42,646 bases of DNA from an uncultured Collinsella sp. (GCA_905194675.1 CAJJTG010000016.1:1-42646), one strand, 5' to 3'; counted from the first letter of the stretch, positions 32,373 to 40,958 are shown. Numbers and translations: made by a program. Notes: generated from the letters alone by a model not told the origin.

Positions 32373-33416
32373 TTAGCGCTTGCGGGGGACGAGCTTGGTG
32401 CGGCGCAGGTGGATCATCTCGGCAGCGATGGAGATGGCGATCTCCTCGGGGTCCTCGGCCTCGATGGCGACACCGATCGGCAGGTGCAGCTCGTCGATCT
32501 GGCCCTGCGTGAAGCCCTCCTGCTCCAGGCGGGCGCGCACAAAGGCGGTCTTGCGGCGCGAGCCCAGGCAGCCCAGATAGGCGGGTTTAGCGCGCATGGC
32601 CTGAATCACCACGTCGATATCGGACTTGTGGCCTGCTGTGGCCACGACCACCAAGTCGCGCGGGCCGATGGGACACAGCTCGCTCAGGTTCTTATAATCG
32701 ACCAGACGACGGTCGTAGACGCCGGGCACCCATTCGGGGGTCAGCGTGCCGGGGCGGTCGTCGCAAGCCACGACGGCAAAGCCCGCCGCCGTGAGCACCC
32801 GCGCCGTCGCAGCGCCCACGTGGCCGCAGCCAAAGATATAGGTCAGGCCCTCGGGGCAGAGCGTCTCGATGTGCGCCGGGGGAATCTCGGAGGCGGCGTT
32901 GGTGTAGGTGACCTTACTCCCCTCCTCCACCAGCGAAAGCTCGGGGCAGCCGGCAATGGTATGGCGCGATGTCTCGCCATGGTACTCAACCACATCGCCC
33001 TCGAGCGCGCTCGCGATAAACGGCTCAAAGTCGATGACGAAGTCGCCGATGCGCCGATAGGCCAAGACGTCGGCAACCGACTGGAACAACGGTGCCTGAG
33101 TCGCATCCAAATGCAGGTAGCACAGGCAGATGGCTCCGCCGCAGATCATGCCGGTATCGGAGTTCTCGCCGCCCATGGTGTAGCGGACCAGACGCGATTG
33201 CCCTGCGGCCAGCAGCTCGCGCGCCTCGTCCAGCGCAAAAAGCTCAATCTTGCCGCCGCCGATGGTGCCCGCTTGGCTGCCATCGGCAAAGACGGCCATC
33301 CAGGCGCCCACGCCGCGTGGTGATGACCCCGCCGTACCGGCCACGACCACGAGCTCGCACGTCTCGCCAGCACGCAGGGCGGCAAGTGCCGCATTCACAA
33401 CATCGAGCTTTTCCAT
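32373..33416 (-). CDS. XdhC/CoxI-family molybdenum-hydroxylase maturation protein
   Basis: 347 residues. N-terminal XdhC_CoxI domain has GTAGSSPRGVGAWMAV (27-42) and GTIGGGKIE (51-59). The C-terminal Rossmann domain has IFGCGHVGAATARVL and the ending YLGCLGSRRK with LHLPIGVAIEAEDPEEIAISI. XdhC proteins bind molybdenum cofactor, help its sulfuration and insert it into xanthine dehydrogenase-like enzymes. Separated from yqeB by 9 bp, so co-transcribed. No hydroxylase subunit gene is in the window. Confidence 0.93.
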   Translation of the reverse strand: MEKLDVVNAALAALRAGETCELVVVAGTAGSSPRGVGAWMAVFADGSQAGTIGGGKIELFALDEARELLAAGQSRLVRYTMGGENSDTGMICGGAICLCYLHLDATQAPLFQSVADVLAYRRIGDFVIDFEPFIASALEGDVVEYHGETSRHTIAGCPELSLVEEGSKVTYTNAASEIPPAHIETLCPEGLTYIFGCGHVGAATARVLTAAGFAVVACDDRPGTLTPEWVPGVYDRRLVDYKNLSELCPIGPRDLVVVATAGHKSDIDVVIQAMRAKPAYLGCLGSRRKTAFVRARLEQEGFTQGQIDELHLPIGVAIEAEDPEEIAISIAAEMIHLRRTKLVPRKR

Positions 33417-33425
33417 TGCCGCCTT

Positions 33426-34220
33426 CTATCTTCTAAAGACATCGGTGAGCATAGCGAGTGCCTCGAGCACGCCGCCGCCGACCGATGTCGCCTTGTCCGA
33501 AATATAGTTGATGTAGCTGGCGTCGCCGCGCGGATCGACATCGGCGCATTTAAAGCCCTCAGTCACCTGCACGCCGTTCGCCAAAAGCCCGCGCAGACAG
33601 CCATCGATCTGCGTGCACATGGGCGTATCGCCCGCGTAGCCAATCACGTCTCCGGCGCTCACGATGTCGCCGATTGCGCGGTCGGACCGAAACACGCCGG
33701 CGGCGGGGCTGTGGATAACACGTTCCTTGCCATAGCCGGCGATAATGCCCGGCACGCCCGTGTTGGGCTGGGGCGAACCTTGGGTAATGACACGGCCGAG
33801 AAAATGCCCGCGCATGGTCTCGACCACGGCGTCGCAGTCAACCGGCGCGGTAAAGCCCGGCCCCACAGCGATGACGGCAGGCGCCATGTCGCGCGTGGTG
33901 CCCAAGTTGCGCTTGGCCAGAATCGCGTCGACCACGGCAGCGGGTTTCAGCTCGCCAAGCATCTTGGCCTGAGGGTCCACCACAACGGCGACGTCTCCCG
34001 CTTGGGTAATCTCGAGCGCCTCAGCCGGCGTCTGTGCCAAGCGAGCGCGAATGCCCTCGACCTGGACCTCGCCCAGGCGAATGGCCTCGCAAAAACTGAT
34101 TGTGCGGCGGATGCACGTGGGAACCGCGATATCGGCCATAACGACCGACACGCCGGAGCGCACCAAGCGAGCGGCGACGCCCGTGGCGATATCGCCGGCG
34201 CCGCGAACATAAACGAGCAT
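33426..34220 (-). CDS. yqeB: YqeB, selenium-dependent molybdenum hydroxylase system protein
   Basis: 264 residues. Starts with a Rossmann-like VYVRGAGDIATGVAARLVRSG and continues with GSPQPNTGVPGIIAGYG and HSPAAGVF. This matches the EF2563/YqeB family, a genomic marker of selenium-labile molybdenum hydroxylases whose exact role in delivering or inserting selenium is not known. GGGAGG precedes the ATG. Heads a two-gene operon with xdhC and is divergent from yqeC. Confidence 0.9.
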   Translation of the reverse strand: MLVYVRGAGDIATGVAARLVRSGVSVVMADIAVPTCIRRTISFCEAIRLGEVQVEGIRARLAQTPAEALEITQAGDVAVVVDPQAKMLGELKPAAVVDAILAKRNLGTTRDMAPAVIAVGPGFTAPVDCDAVVETMRGHFLGRVITQGSPQPNTGVPGIIAGYGKERVIHSPAAGVFRSDRAIGDIVSAGDVIGYAGDTPMCTQIDGCLRGLLANGVQVTEGFKCADVDPRGDASYINYISDKATSVGGGVLEALAMLTDVFRR

Positions 34221-34322
34221 TCCCGGGGCACCTCCCTGTGCTACGGTTTGAGCAGAGCAAAAGCGGTTCGACCGCTACTCTGATGATTATTTATTATCAC
34301 AGTATTATACGGCGGTGAACAG
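34221..34322. promoter_or_regulatory. Divergent yqeB-yqeC promoter region with hairpin
   Basis: The 102-bp gap holds AGCGGT-tcg-ACCGCT (34263-34277), a perfect 6-bp palindromic pair, and an AT-rich stretch with TATTAT at about 34301-34306 that could be a yqeC -10 box. It likely carries both promoters and a shared operator. Confidence 0.4.
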
Positions 34323-35060
34323 ATGGAAACGGTTGGCGGCAATCTTGCCTCTGCGCTCAGGATCGAGCCGGGCATTACCGCGATTATCGGCAGTGGCGGC
34401 AAGTCGACCTTGCTAAAGACGCTCGGCCTTGAGCTTATGCGCGCTGGCGGCCGCGTGCTCCTCTGCACCACCACGCGCATGTTCCCCGTCGCCGGCGTGC
34501 CGTGGGACGGGTCGAGCCGTCGCCTGGACGCCGCGCCTTGGAAGCCGGGGGCCCTGCATGTTCCCGGCTGCACTTGCGAGGCATGCGCGGGACTTGTCCG
34601 AGGAAGTATCTGCCAGGCGGGTGTTTTGAACCCGGAGACAGGCAAGCTCTCCGCCCCCGCCGAGCCGCCCAACGAGCTGGCGCAGCGCTTTGACTATGTG
34701 TTGGCCGAGGCAGATGGCAGCAAGCGACTCGCGCTCAAGGCGCATGCCGCCTGGGAGCCGGTAATTCCCGCCGCCACGGCAAACGTTGTCTGGGTCGTCG
34801 GCGCCTCGGGGCTGGGCAAGCCCGTCGCCGAGGTTGTCCACCGCCCCGAGCTCTTCTGCGAGCGCTGCGGCTGCGAGCCTACCGACATCGCCACGCCCGA
34901 GCGCGTCGCCCAGGTGCTCAATGCCGAGATGCAGGCGCTGGGACTCAGCACCGCACGCGTCATGCTCAACCAAGCCGACACGCTTGCCGACCCAACAATG
35001 GCAAATCGCTTCGAGGCAGCCCTCAACCGCCCTCTCATCGCCACCAGCCTCCAGGGGTAG
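34323..35060 (+). CDS. yqeC: YqeC, selenium-dependent hydroxylase accessory protein
   Basis: 245 residues. P-loop-like AIIGSGGKSTLL near residues 20-31, TTTRMF, then LAEADGSKRLALKAH (the family hallmark) and VVWVVGASGLGKPV. YqeC co-occurs with YqeB and MocA-like proteins in genomes with selenium-dependent molybdenum hydroxylases; its reaction is not established. A cluster of four cysteines in the middle (CTCEACAG) is an added feature that could hold a metal. It lies opposite to yqeB and ends at a strong hairpin terminator. Confidence 0.9.
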   Translation: METVGGNLASALRIEPGITAIIGSGGKSTLLKTLGLELMRAGGRVLLCTTTRMFPVAGVPWDGSSRRLDAAPWKPGALHVPGCTCEACAGLVRGSICQAGVLNPETGKLSAPAEPPNELAQRFDYVLAEADGSKRLALKAHAAWEPVIPAATANVVWVVGASGLGKPVAEVVHRPELFCERCGCEPTDIATPERVAQVLNAEMQALGLSTARVMLNQADTLADPTMANRFEAALNRPLIATSLQG

Positions 35061-35125
35061 CAATTTGGGACGGGGCTCTTTTTGCTACCCCGTCCCAAAA
35101 AATCATCTCCCAAATTAGCTACCCC
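35054..35125. terminator. Nested inverted repeats between convergent yqeC and hydantoinase
   Basis: A 12-bp stem TTTGGGACGGGG/CCCCGTCCCAAA (35064-35075 with 35088-35099) followed by AAA can end transcription both ways. GGGGTAGC (35054-35061) can pair with either GCTACCCC at 35084-35091 or the copy at 35118-35125, giving two exclusive folds. Confidence 0.65.
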
Positions 35126-35138
35126 GGCGCCCTTCTTG

Positions 35139-36506
35139 CTAGCGGGGGACGTAGCGGCCGGGTTGGGCTCCAGTGGGCTCGCCGTCGCGTGCCGCCAGCA
35201 CGCCGTTCACAAACACGGCCTTGGCGCGGCCATGTGCCTCAAAGCCCTCGAGCGGAGTGTAGTCCACGGCCTGATGCTGCGTCGCGGCGCTGATCGTCCA
35301 ACGCGCGCACGGATCCCACACGCACACGTCGGCATCGGCGCCCTCGGCAAGACAGCCCTTGCGCGGATACATGCCAAAAACGCGCGCCGGATTCTCGCTC
35401 ATCAAGCGGCACAGATCCTCGGGACCCAGCTGTCCCTCAAAGCTCGTAGCGATCGCGACGGGACGATGCTCCACGCCGGGCCCGCCGTTGGGAATCGCGC
35501 GGAAATCATCGCGTCCTCGGTCCTTTTGCCCGTGCAGGTTAAAGCTGCAATGATCGGTCGCAATCGTATCGATCTCGCCAGCCACAAGCGCCTCGCGCAG
35601 CGCGGCACGGTCACCGGCATGGCGCAGCGGCGGGCTCATCACATACTTGGCGCCCGCAAAGCCGTCCTCTCCCTGTTCAAGGTAGCAGGTGTCGTCGAGC
35701 ATCAGATACTGAGGGCAGGTCTCGACATAGATGTTCTTCTGCCCGTGCGCTTTGGCAGCGCGAATGGCCTCGAGCCCCAGCTTGGTCGAAAGGTGCACCA
35801 CGTTGACCGGAGCGTCCCCGGCCAAGTGCGCCAGATACAGCAGGCGGCTCACGGCCTCGGCCTCACACACGTCCGGACGGCTGAGCGCATGGCCCTCGGG
35901 CCCGTGGATACCCTGCTCAAACACGCGCTTCTGCAGCGCGTTGACCAACGTGCCGTTCTCGCAATGCACGCACAGGATACCGCCCACGCGCTTGAGCTCC
36001 TCCAGCACCTCGAGCGTCTCGGCATCGTCCAGGCGCAGATGGTCGTAGGCAAAGTAGGTCTTAAACGACGACACGCCCGCCTCGCGCATGGCCGAAAGAT
36101 CGGCGCGGTTGCGCTCATTCCACTCGGCAAGCACCATATGGAAGGCATAGTTGGCGGTGCAGGTGCCGTCGGCGCGATGATGCCACTCGACCAAGGCATC
36201 GGGCATGGTCACGCCGCGATCGGCCGTCGCGTAGTCCACAATGGTCGTCGTGCCGCCGCAGGCAGCCGCGCGCGTGCCGGTCTCAAAGCTATCGGCTGTC
36301 CAATCCATGCCGGTCCAGCACTGCATGTGCGTGTGCCCATCGATAAAGCCCGGGAACACCCAGCAGCCCGCGGCATGCTCGACGGTATCGCCCTCGGCCG
36401 GCTCAATCGCCGCGGCGATCCGCACGATCTTATCGCCATCCATGGCAAGATCGGCGCGACGAAGCCCCTGGGGCGTCACGAGCGCGCCGTTTTTGATGAT
36501 GATCAT
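35139..36506 (-). CDS. hydA: Dihydropyrimidinase / D-hydantoinase
   Basis: 455 residues, an amidohydrolase hydrolysing cyclic amides such as dihydrouracil or hydantoins. Metal ligands can be followed: H58 and H60 in GFIDGHTHM, the carboxylated K149 in SSFKTYFAYD, H181 in VHCENGTL, H238 in VHLSTK and D318 in ATDHCSF. Called HyuA/SsnA-type in selenium and urate-degradation clusters. Downstream of mocA by 9 bp in one operon; probably opens a hydantoin-like ring produced in purine breakdown, feeding carbamoyl products to YgeW. The substrate is inferred from context. Confidence 0.92.
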   Translation of the reverse strand: MIIIKNGALVTPQGLRRADLAMDGDKIVRIAAAIEPAEGDTVEHAAGCWVFPGFIDGHTHMQCWTGMDWTADSFETGTRAAACGGTTTIVDYATADRGVTMPDALVEWHHRADGTCTANYAFHMVLAEWNERNRADLSAMREAGVSSFKTYFAYDHLRLDDAETLEVLEELKRVGGILCVHCENGTLVNALQKRVFEQGIHGPEGHALSRPDVCEAEAVSRLLYLAHLAGDAPVNVVHLSTKLGLEAIRAAKAHGQKNIYVETCPQYLMLDDTCYLEQGEDGFAGAKYVMSPPLRHAGDRAALREALVAGEIDTIATDHCSFNLHGQKDRGRDDFRAIPNGGPGVEHRPVAIATSFEGQLGPEDLCRLMSENPARVFGMYPRKGCLAEGADADVCVWDPCARWTISAATQHQAVDYTPLEGFEAHGRAKAVFVNGVLAARDGEPTGAQPGRYVPR

Positions 36507-36515
36507 AATTGCTCC

Positions 36516-37130
36516 TTATTGATTGATGCAGTTGGCCACGCGATCAAAATACGAGCAGGCGGCGATATGCTCCGTTATGCGTCGCTGTCCCTTGACGGTA
36601 TCGACGTCCCACAGTTCGTAAGCACGCGCATCAACCAGCACCACGTCGATACGGTCCTTGAGGATCGAGCCGCCACCGTCCTTGCCCTCAAGACACATAA
36701 GTGCATCGAACAGTTCCGCCGGAAAGAGCACCGGGCTCGAAGGCTCACCGTTGCACGCAAGGCGCACCGGATACTTGCGGCCACGCTCATCAAACGCGCG
36801 AACCATGGCCTCAAAAGAATCCGAACTCACGAGCGGCTGGTCGCCCGGCAAAAAGAGGCAACCCTTCCAGCCGCGGCTCGCCCCCCACGAAAGGCCCGCA
36901 CGGACGCTTTCGCTGCGCAGCTCGCCATCGTGCAGCACGCACGGGCAATGCTTGTCCTCGCAAATCTGGGCGACCTCGGGCCAACGCGTCGAAACCACAA
37001 CGTCAAAGCCCCGGGGAGCCGAATCGATAGTCCGGGCAATCAGCGGCTCGCCATAGATATCGGCAAGCATCTTGTTGGAGCCAAACCGCTTGCCCTCGCC
37101 CGAAGCCATAATGACGCAACCAAGTTTCAT
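36516..37130 (-). CDS. MocA-like molybdenum cofactor cytidylyltransferase
   Basis: 204 residues from the ATG at 37130, where AGGAGG stands 7 nt upstream. Nucleotidyltransferase start CVIMASGEGKRFGSNKML (5-22), metal-binding LPGDQPLVS near 95, and GSPVLF-like SSPVLFPAEL. In the MocA/MobA/YgfJ family, which makes molybdopterin cytosine dinucleotide. The P-loop-like segment has ASGEGKRFGSNK where most members have LAAGxSxRMGxxK; whether CTP specificity is kept is unclear. Sits just before hydA; its role is cofactor supply to a molybdenum hydroxylase elsewhere. Confidence 0.85.
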   Translation of the reverse strand: MKLGCVIMASGEGKRFGSNKMLADIYGEPLIARTIDSAPRGFDVVVSTRWPEVAQICEDKHCPCVLHDGELRSESVRAGLSWGASRGWKGCLFLPGDQPLVSSDSFEAMVRAFDERGRKYPVRLACNGEPSSPVLFPAELFDALMCLEGKDGGGSILKDRIDVVLVDARAYELWDVDTVKGQRRITEHIAACSYFDRVANCINQ

Positions 37131-37218
37131 GGCGATACCTCCTCTGAAACCATCGTACCCATAACTCGCGCCGCGGGGCATCTGCATCGAAAGCGCTTAT
37201 CCCGCACGCCCACGATGC

Positions 37219-37255
37219 AAAAAGGGGGCACCCCGCCGGTTGGCAGAGTGCCCCC
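37219..37255 (-). terminator. Intrinsic terminator of ygeW
   Basis: Minus strand: GGGGGCAC/GTGCCCCC stem with a 16-nt loop, then TTTTTT. It lies 27 bp after the ygeW stop, so mocA-hydA needs its own promoter in 37131-37218. Confidence 0.85.
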
Positions 37256-37281
37256 TTTACATGGCTTACCTCAGCCCAGCT

Positions 37282-38484
37282 TTAGGCCTGGAACCAACGG
37301 GCGGCGTTGCGCTCGTCGAGGGCCTTGAGGGCGGCGGCGGGATCGGCAACCTTCTGCAGGAACATCATGGCAGCGATGGCGTACGGCTTGTAGCTGGCCT
37401 CCTTGTACATGCCCACGCGGTGCATGTCGAAGACGTTGGCGTTGACCTCGCCGTGCTCGCAGGAGACACCGGAGATGTCGGCGGGCAGCGGGTGCATAAA
37501 GATGGTGTCCTGGCCGTTGGCGGTCTTCTCCATGAGCTCGGTCGTGGAGCACCAATCCTGATGGGTGGCGTTCTGAGCGAGCAGCTCCTTCTCGAGCGCA
37601 GCGATGCCGGCGTCGTCACCCTCGGCGTACAGGTTGGTGCGCTTCTCCATGGCGGCAAACGGAGCCCAGCTCTTGGGGATCACGATGTCGGCGCCCTCAA
37701 AGGCCTCGGCCATGGTGTTGACCTGCTTAAAGGTGGTGCCGGACTCGGCGGCATAGCCGCGGGCACGCTCGACGACCTCGGGCATGAGGTCGTAGCCCTC
37801 GGGGTGGGCCAGGGTGACATCCATGCCAAAGCGGGGCAGCAGGCTGATCAGAGACTGCGGGCAGGACAGCGGCTTGCCGTAAGAAGGCGAATAGGCCCAG
37901 GTAACGGCAACCTTCTTGCCCTTGAGGTTCTCAAGGCCGCCAAACTCGTTGATGAGGTAGAGCATGTCGGCAGAGGACTGCGTGGGGTGGTCGGAATCGG
38001 ACTGCAGGGAAATGAGCGTGGGACGGTGGTCCAGAACGCCGTCCTCGTAAGCCTGCTGGACAGACTCGGAGACCTCGGTCATGTAGGCGTCTCCCTTGCC
38101 GATGTACATGTCATCGCGGATGCCGATGACGTCGGCCATGAAGGAGATCATGGTAGCGGTCTCGCGGACGGTCTCGCCATGGGCGATCTGAGACTTCTTC
38201 TCGTCCAGGTCCTGTAGCTCAAGGCCGAGCAGGTTGGCGGCCTTAGAGAAGGAGAAGCGCGTACGAGTGGAGTTGTCGCGGAACAGCGAGACGGCCAGGC
38301 CCGAGTCGAAGATCTTGGGCGAGACGTTGTTCTCACGCAGCTCGCGCAGGGCGTCGGCGACGATGTAGAGCGCCTTGAGCTCATCGGTGGTCTTATCCCA
38401 GGTGTGCAGGAAGTCACTGCCGTACATACCCTTAAAATCGAGTCCGTTCAGCTGCTCGACGAGCTCGGTAAACTTAGCGTCCAT
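37282..38484 (-). CDS. ygeW: YgeW knotted carbamoyltransferase
   Basis: 400 residues from the ATG at 38484 (AAAGGAC site), the usual length. An aspartate/ornithine carbamoyltransferase-family enzyme: carbamoyl phosphate site STRTR (72-76), DHPTQSSADML (165-175), and FMHPLPAD near 335. The large second domain with VTWAYSPSYGKPLSCPQS is the YgeW knot signature. YgeW is thought to act on a carbamoyl-amine made during purine or allantoin-like breakdown, yielding carbamoyl phosphate; the exact substrate is not established. The 5' leader carries a hairpin GTGCTC..GCATG/CATGC..GAGCAC (38528-38567). Confidence 0.95.
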   Translation of the reverse strand: MDAKFTELVEQLNGLDFKGMYGSDFLHTWDKTTDELKALYIVADALRELRENNVSPKIFDSGLAVSLFRDNSTRTRFSFSKAANLLGLELQDLDEKKSQIAHGETVRETATMISFMADVIGIRDDMYIGKGDAYMTEVSESVQQAYEDGVLDHRPTLISLQSDSDHPTQSSADMLYLINEFGGLENLKGKKVAVTWAYSPSYGKPLSCPQSLISLLPRFGMDVTLAHPEGYDLMPEVVERARGYAAESGTTFKQVNTMAEAFEGADIVIPKSWAPFAAMEKRTNLYAEGDDAGIAALEKELLAQNATHQDWCSTTELMEKTANGQDTIFMHPLPADISGVSCEHGEVNANVFDMHRVGMYKEASYKPYAIAAMMFLQKVADPAAALKALDERNAARWFQA

Positions 38485-38527
38485 GGAAATGTCCTTTCTA
38501 AAGATGAAACAATCGCAATGAGTAGAT

Positions 38528-38567
38528 GTGCTCCGGCATGCGCGTGTGGCTAGAACATGCAGAGCAC
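38528..38567 (-). promoter_or_regulatory. Stem-loop in the ygeW leader
   Basis: Arms GTGCTC-cg-GCATG (38528-38540) and CATGC-a-GAGCAC (38556-38567), plus strand, form a bulged 11-bp stem about 45-80 bp before the start codon. A TTGACT, 16 bp, TATCTC minus-strand promoter candidate lies upstream. Another GC-rich stem (38637-38668) follows ygeY but lacks a T run. Confidence 0.4.
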
Positions 38568-38685
38568 CATGACGAGGACCCGCTACCGTCGAGGAAGCAT
38601 GGGAGATAACGACCGCGGGCCCCAAGTCAACGGGGAGTGCCGGGGCCACGAGCGGCCCCCGGCTCAACAAAATCGAGGAATGGGA

Positions 38686-40059
38686 CTAATCGATCTTGTT
38701 GTTGGTCAGACCGGCGCGGAACACGGTGGCGTCGCCATCGGCCTGGCTCGGATCGTAGAGGTTCAGGGCAGCCACGTACATGGCAGCAGCGGTGACCAGG
38801 TCGTCCTTGTAGGTGACCTCGTTGGGAGCGTGAGCCTGAGACTCCGCACCCGGGCCAAAGCCGACGCAGGGGATGCCGTAGCGGCCCTGGATGGAAACGC
38901 AGTTCGTGGAGAAGGTCCACTTGTCGCACAGCGGACGACCGGTGCGCTTGTCCATGCTGGGCTCGCAGCCGATGCGCTCGTCACCGAACATGGCCTTGTG
39001 GGCGTCGACGAGGGCCTTGACGTGCGGAGCGGTCTCCTTGTTGATCCACGTGGGGAAGTAAGCCTCGGTCTCGTAGACCTCGCCGGTCCAGGACGGACGG
39101 TCGTACATGTACATGGAGACCTTCACGTCGTCGCCGTACTTCTTGGCGGCCGGCAGGTTACGGATCTCGTCCAGGCAGGACTCCCAGGTCTCACCGGCGG
39201 TCATACGACGGTCGATGGAGATGGCGCAGGAGTCGGCGACGGCGCAGCGGCTGGGGCTGGTGTAGAAGATCTGGCTGACGGTGCAGGTGCCGCGGCCCAG
39301 GAAGCGGGCGTCCTCGAAGTGCTCGGGGTTGTACTTGGGGTCGAGCATCTTGACGAGGCCCTTGATGTCGGTCGACTCGTCGCAGCCGTTGTTGTTGAGG
39401 GCGCGGACGTCGGCGATGATGTCGGCCATCTTGTAAATGGCGTTGTCGCCGCGGTCGGGAGCGGAGCCGTGGCAGGAGGTACCGTGAACGTCGACGCGGA
39501 TCTCCATGCGGCCGCGGTGACCGCGGTAGATGCCGCCGTCGGTGGGCTCGGTGGAAATGACGAACTCGGGCTTAATGCCGTCCTTGTTGTAGATGTACTG
39601 CCAGCACATGCCGTCGCAGTCCTCTTCCTGGACGGTGCCGACGACCATGATCTTGTAGCCCTCGGGGATGAGGCCCATGTCCTTCATCATCTTGGCAGCA
39701 TAGGTAGCAGAAGCCATACCGCCCTCCTGGTCGGAGCCGCCGCGGCCATAGATGATCTCGTCGGTCTCGTAGCCCTCATAGGGATCGGCATCCCAGTTCT
39801 CGATGTTGCCGATGCCGACGGTGTCGATGTGGGAGTCGATGGCGATGATCTTGTCGCCCGAGCCCATCCAGCCGATGACGTTGCCGAGCGCGTCGAATTC
39901 GACCTTATCGTAGCCGAGCTTCTTCATCTCCTCGGCGATGCGGTGGGCGACGCCCTTTTCCTCGCAGCTCTCGCTGGGGATGGCGATCATATCACGCAGG
40001 AAGCGGGTCATATCGGGGCCGTAGGCCTGTGCGGCTTTCTTGATGGCTTCGAAATCCAT
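38686..40059 (-). CDS. ygeY: YgeY-family selenium-metabolism-linked hydrolase (M20)
   Basis: 457 residues, peptidase M20/ArgE-DapE fold. Metal site: H77 and D79 in IDSHIDTVG, D110 in RGGSDQEGG, catalytic E145 and E146 in VQEEDCDG. The lid domain starts GRMEIRVDVHGTSCHGS. It ends C-terminally with FGPGAESQAHAPNE. YgeY proteins accompany YgeW and hydantoinase in selenium/urate-degradation loci and hydrolyse an amide, probably a ring-opened intermediate. GGAGG site before ATG; a near-consensus promoter at 40129-40156; divergent from the regulator. Confidence 0.94.
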   Translation of the reverse strand: MDFEAIKKAAQAYGPDMTRFLRDMIAIPSESCEEKGVAHRIAEEMKKLGYDKVEFDALGNVIGWMGSGDKIIAIDSHIDTVGIGNIENWDADPYEGYETDEIIYGRGGSDQEGGMASATYAAKMMKDMGLIPEGYKIMVVGTVQEEDCDGMCWQYIYNKDGIKPEFVISTEPTDGGIYRGHRGRMEIRVDVHGTSCHGSAPDRGDNAIYKMADIIADVRALNNNGCDESTDIKGLVKMLDPKYNPEHFEDARFLGRGTCTVSQIFYTSPSRCAVADSCAISIDRRMTAGETWESCLDEIRNLPAAKKYGDDVKVSMYMYDRPSWTGEVYETEAYFPTWINKETAPHVKALVDAHKAMFGDERIGCEPSMDKRTGRPLCDKWTFSTNCVSIQGRYGIPCVGFGPGAESQAHAPNEVTYKDDLVTAAAMYVAALNLYDPSQADGDATVFRAGLTNNKID

Positions 40060-40128
40060 GGTAAAACCTCCGTTAAAAGTGATAGTATTTTCTGTCGATC
40101 GGGGTCAATTTTCTGTTACACTGTCTTT

Positions 40129-40156
40129 ATCATAGCATAAGAACGGCAGTTGTCAA
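40129..40156 (-). promoter_or_regulatory. Promoter of ygeY
   Basis: Minus strand: consensus TTGACA (40151-40156), 16 bp, TATGAT (40129-40134), 70 bp before the ygeY ATG. An AT-rich stretch (40157-40195) separates it from the divergent promoter and is a likely regulator site. Confidence 0.75.
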
Positions 40157-40195
40157 ACAAAAAATTTGCATTTCAAAAATTTTTTAAGAAAGTGA

Positions 40196-40223
40196 TTGCA
40201 ATTCGATCAATTTATGGTATTAT
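40196..40223 (+). promoter_or_regulatory. Promoter of the regulator-PLP operon
   Basis: TTGCAA (40196-40201), 16 bp, TATTAT (40218-40223) preceded by ATGG, similar to an extended -10. It would start a roughly 85-nt leader ahead of the ATA-started regulator gene. Confidence 0.7.
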
Positions 40224-40238
40224 AGGGATGAAAGAACA

Positions 40239-40293
40239 TGCCCGTTCCGATGGAAAGCTGTGCAATTTGCACAGCAAAATAGGGCGGACGGGC
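40239..40293 (+). promoter_or_regulatory. Structured leader of the regulator gene
   Basis: A perfect 8-bp hairpin GCTGTGCA-att-TGCACAGC (40257-40275) is nested inside outer arms GCCCGT (40239-40244 region) and ACGGGC (40287-40292 region). It ends about 8 nt before the ribosome binding site. It could be an operator for the encoded regulator or an RNA control element. Confidence 0.5.
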
Positions 40294-40313
40294 GATCAGA
40301 GGAGGGATAGACC

Positions 40314-40955
40314 ATAGAAGCCGCAACGCTGAAGACCCTGGAGCAGGTCGCAAAGGGCATCGCCGCGACCTTTGGCAGCCATTGCGAGGTGGTGATCCAC
40401 GATGTGGGCGCCAAGCACCCCGAGCATTCCATCGTTGCCATCGAGAACGGCCACGTCACAGGCCGCAAGGTGGGCGACGGCGCGTCGCACGTTGTTTTAG
40501 AGCAGGTGCGTCAGGCCGACGCGCAGCCGAGCGACCACTTGAGCTACCTCACCAAAACACCGGATGGGAAGATCCTCAAGTCCTCTACCATGTATATCCG
40601 CGGCAGGAGCGGCAAGGTGGTTGCAATCCTCGGCATCAATTACGATATTTCCTCGCTCCTGATGGTCGAGGATGCGGTGCACGAGTTGATCGACACAAAG
40701 GATAAGGCGCAGGGCGAGCCGGAAAAGATCGTGAACGTCAACGACCTTTTGGATGAGCTCATCGCCCAGTCTGTCGCGCTCGTTGGCAAGCCCGTCGCCT
40801 TGATGAATAAGGAGGACAAGATGCGTGCCATCGGCTTTTTGAGCCAGAGCGGGGCGTTCCTCGTCACAAAATCCGGAGACAAGATCGCAAAATACTTCGG
40901 CATATCCAAATATACGCTATATTCTTATATTGACAAACAACAGGAGGAGAAGTGA
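40314..40955 (+). CDS. YheO-like PAS / DauR-like HTH transcriptional regulator, ATA start
   Basis: 213 residues if translation begins at ATA 40314. That codon lies 8 nt after GGAGGG, and the codons that follow (EAATLKTLEQVAKGIAATFGSHCEVVIHD) are typical of the YheO PAS-like N-terminus. A TAG lies two codons upstream and no ATG, GTG or TTG is in frame until the GTG at 40389, which would cut 25 residues off the domain. The C-terminus holds the DauR-type HTH (MRAIGFLSQSGAFLV...IAKYFGISKYTLYSYI). Family members bind ligands and control amino-acid or purine-linked operons. Co-transcribed with the PLP enzyme, 3 bp on, and divergent from ygeY. Confidence 0.85.
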   Translation: MEAATLKTLEQVAKGIAATFGSHCEVVIHDVGAKHPEHSIVAIENGHVTGRKVGDGASHVVLEQVRQADAQPSDHLSYLTKTPDGKILKSSTMYIRGRSGKVVAILGINYDISSLLMVEDAVHELIDTKDKAQGEPEKIVNVNDLLDELIAQSVALVGKPVALMNKEDKMRAIGFLSQSGAFLVTKSGDKIAKYFGISKYTLYSYIDKQQEEK

Positions 40956-40958
40956 ACC

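Noticed and set aside
35082..37328. Large plus-strand frame (748 codons) across hydA and mocA
   Set aside because: Antisense to hydA, which has all metal ligands; no recognisable domain and no ribosome binding site.
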